Assembly (NCBI RefSeq): GCF_900156285.1
Contig: NZ_FTNC01000001.1
Coordinates: forward strand, 62,001-126,000
Source of the DNA: Halanaerobium kushneri
GTDB taxonomy: Bacteria; Bacillota; Halanaerobiia; Halanaerobiales; Halanaerobiaceae
Direction: 5' to 3'
DNA: 64,000 nt
Part shown: piece by piece, positions 63,721 to 64,000 of the stretch
Layout: each line of letters opens with the position of its first letter
How positions within the stretch are numbered: the stretch's first letter is position 1
Notes under the pieces: generated by a model
Told to the model about the DNA's origin: nothing
Databases searched by the model: none
Seen by the model: the letters and a program-made list of their open reading frames with translations, nothing else
Translations under genes and position numbers: made by a program

Positions 63721-64000
63721 ATGAAACCTAAATTAGAATCTGCTTACATAGCTGCAGAAAATATTAAGAGAGCAATAAATTTTTATGAATGGTTTTTAGA
63801 AAGATCAGCAGCTAAGAAAAGGGAGAGTTTATATCTCTTTGATGTGGATGGATTCCGCCTTTTCCTGTTTGATCATAATAACGAGAATGAAGAAGTAAAG
63901 TATGGGGATAACTGTTTATTAAGTTTTGAAGTTGATAATGCTGAGAAAACAAAAGAAAAGATAGAAGTCCGGGGTTTAAATATCATTTTTCCTTTAACAA
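63721..64000 (+). CDS. Second VOC-fold protein copy, truncated by the window edge
   Basis: The ATG at 63721 opens a frame that runs to the right edge; the about 93 visible codons are close to the cassette-14 protein at 48550 (MKPKLESAYIAAENIKRAIN, LYLFDVDGFRLFLFDHNNEN). Upstream bases TCTAGGAAGTATAATAACTT also resemble the cassette-14 leader. It is probably another array cassette whose attC lies beyond the window. Confidence 0.85.
   Translation, partial: MKPKLESAYIAAENIKRAINFYEWFLERSAAKKRESLYLFDVDGFRLFLFDHNNENEEVKYGDNCLLSFEVDNAEKTKEKIEVRGLNIIFPLT

Overview
The DNA is AT-rich, with strong AGGAGG-type ribosome binding sites, many intrinsic terminators, a lysine riboswitch, a CtsR-type box, a glycine-betaine transporter and catabolic glutamate dehydrogenase. 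This suggests a low-GC anaerobic Firmicute, plausibly a halophile of the Halanaerobiales type. The taxon is an inference from style and gene content, not a database result.

Positions 1-33.4 kb are ordinary chromosome. They hold a carbohydrate locus (GH31 glycosidase, sugar ABC transporter, LacI regulator), then a flippase-like protein with a two-domain membrane glycosyltransferase, then a GH36 alpha-galactosidase. A DEAD-box helicase with an attenuator-like leader and an esterase follow. Next come a betaine ABC operon with an attenuator-like leader, gdhA, and a lysine-riboswitch-controlled lysA-dapA-dapB-dapH operon with an aminotransferase. The stretch ends with a Xer recombinase, clpB under a CtsR-like box, an MFS transporter, two acetyltransferases, two flavodoxin-fold proteins and a membrane protein.

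Positions 33.4-62.9 kb are an integron-like cassette array. A tyrosine recombinase (33460-34545) is followed by an attI-like boundary and 22 attC-type recombination sites. Each site has an RYYYAAC-like R'' box, an L'' box (usually TGGGATT), a long imperfect hairpin, an L' box (AATCCCA), and a GTTRRRY-like R' box. The sites separate about 22 cassettes, nearly all reading rightwards. Many cassettes look like defence or nucleic-acid genes: Mrr-like nuclease, two paralogous HEPN-motif proteins, a probable DUF6414 protein, TIR/NDT-like sensor protein, AlbA/Schlafen-like protein, a Cys-cluster nuclease, GIY-YIG nuclease, OLD nuclease, ParB-like plus Dam methylase, a UvrA paralogue, VapBC and a lone YefM-type antitoxin. 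Five cassettes carry no convincing gene and fall into two related families.

The array has two unusual properties. The recombinase shows no IntI-specific insertion and sits in the opposite arrangement to textbook integrons. Also, the first 15-20 bases of nearly every cassette are the reverse complement of the bases at its own far end, next to R''. The free circle would therefore have a much longer stem than the usual 7-bp R boxes, and the cassette borders can be read directly from the sequence. An IS21-type element (59577-62080) interrupts one non-coding cassette and leaves a 7-bp duplication that an uninterrupted relative at about 44.9 kb confirms.

The right edge holds a degenerate last attC, two small reverse-strand genes and a truncated second copy of the cassette VOC gene, so the array may continue beyond the window.
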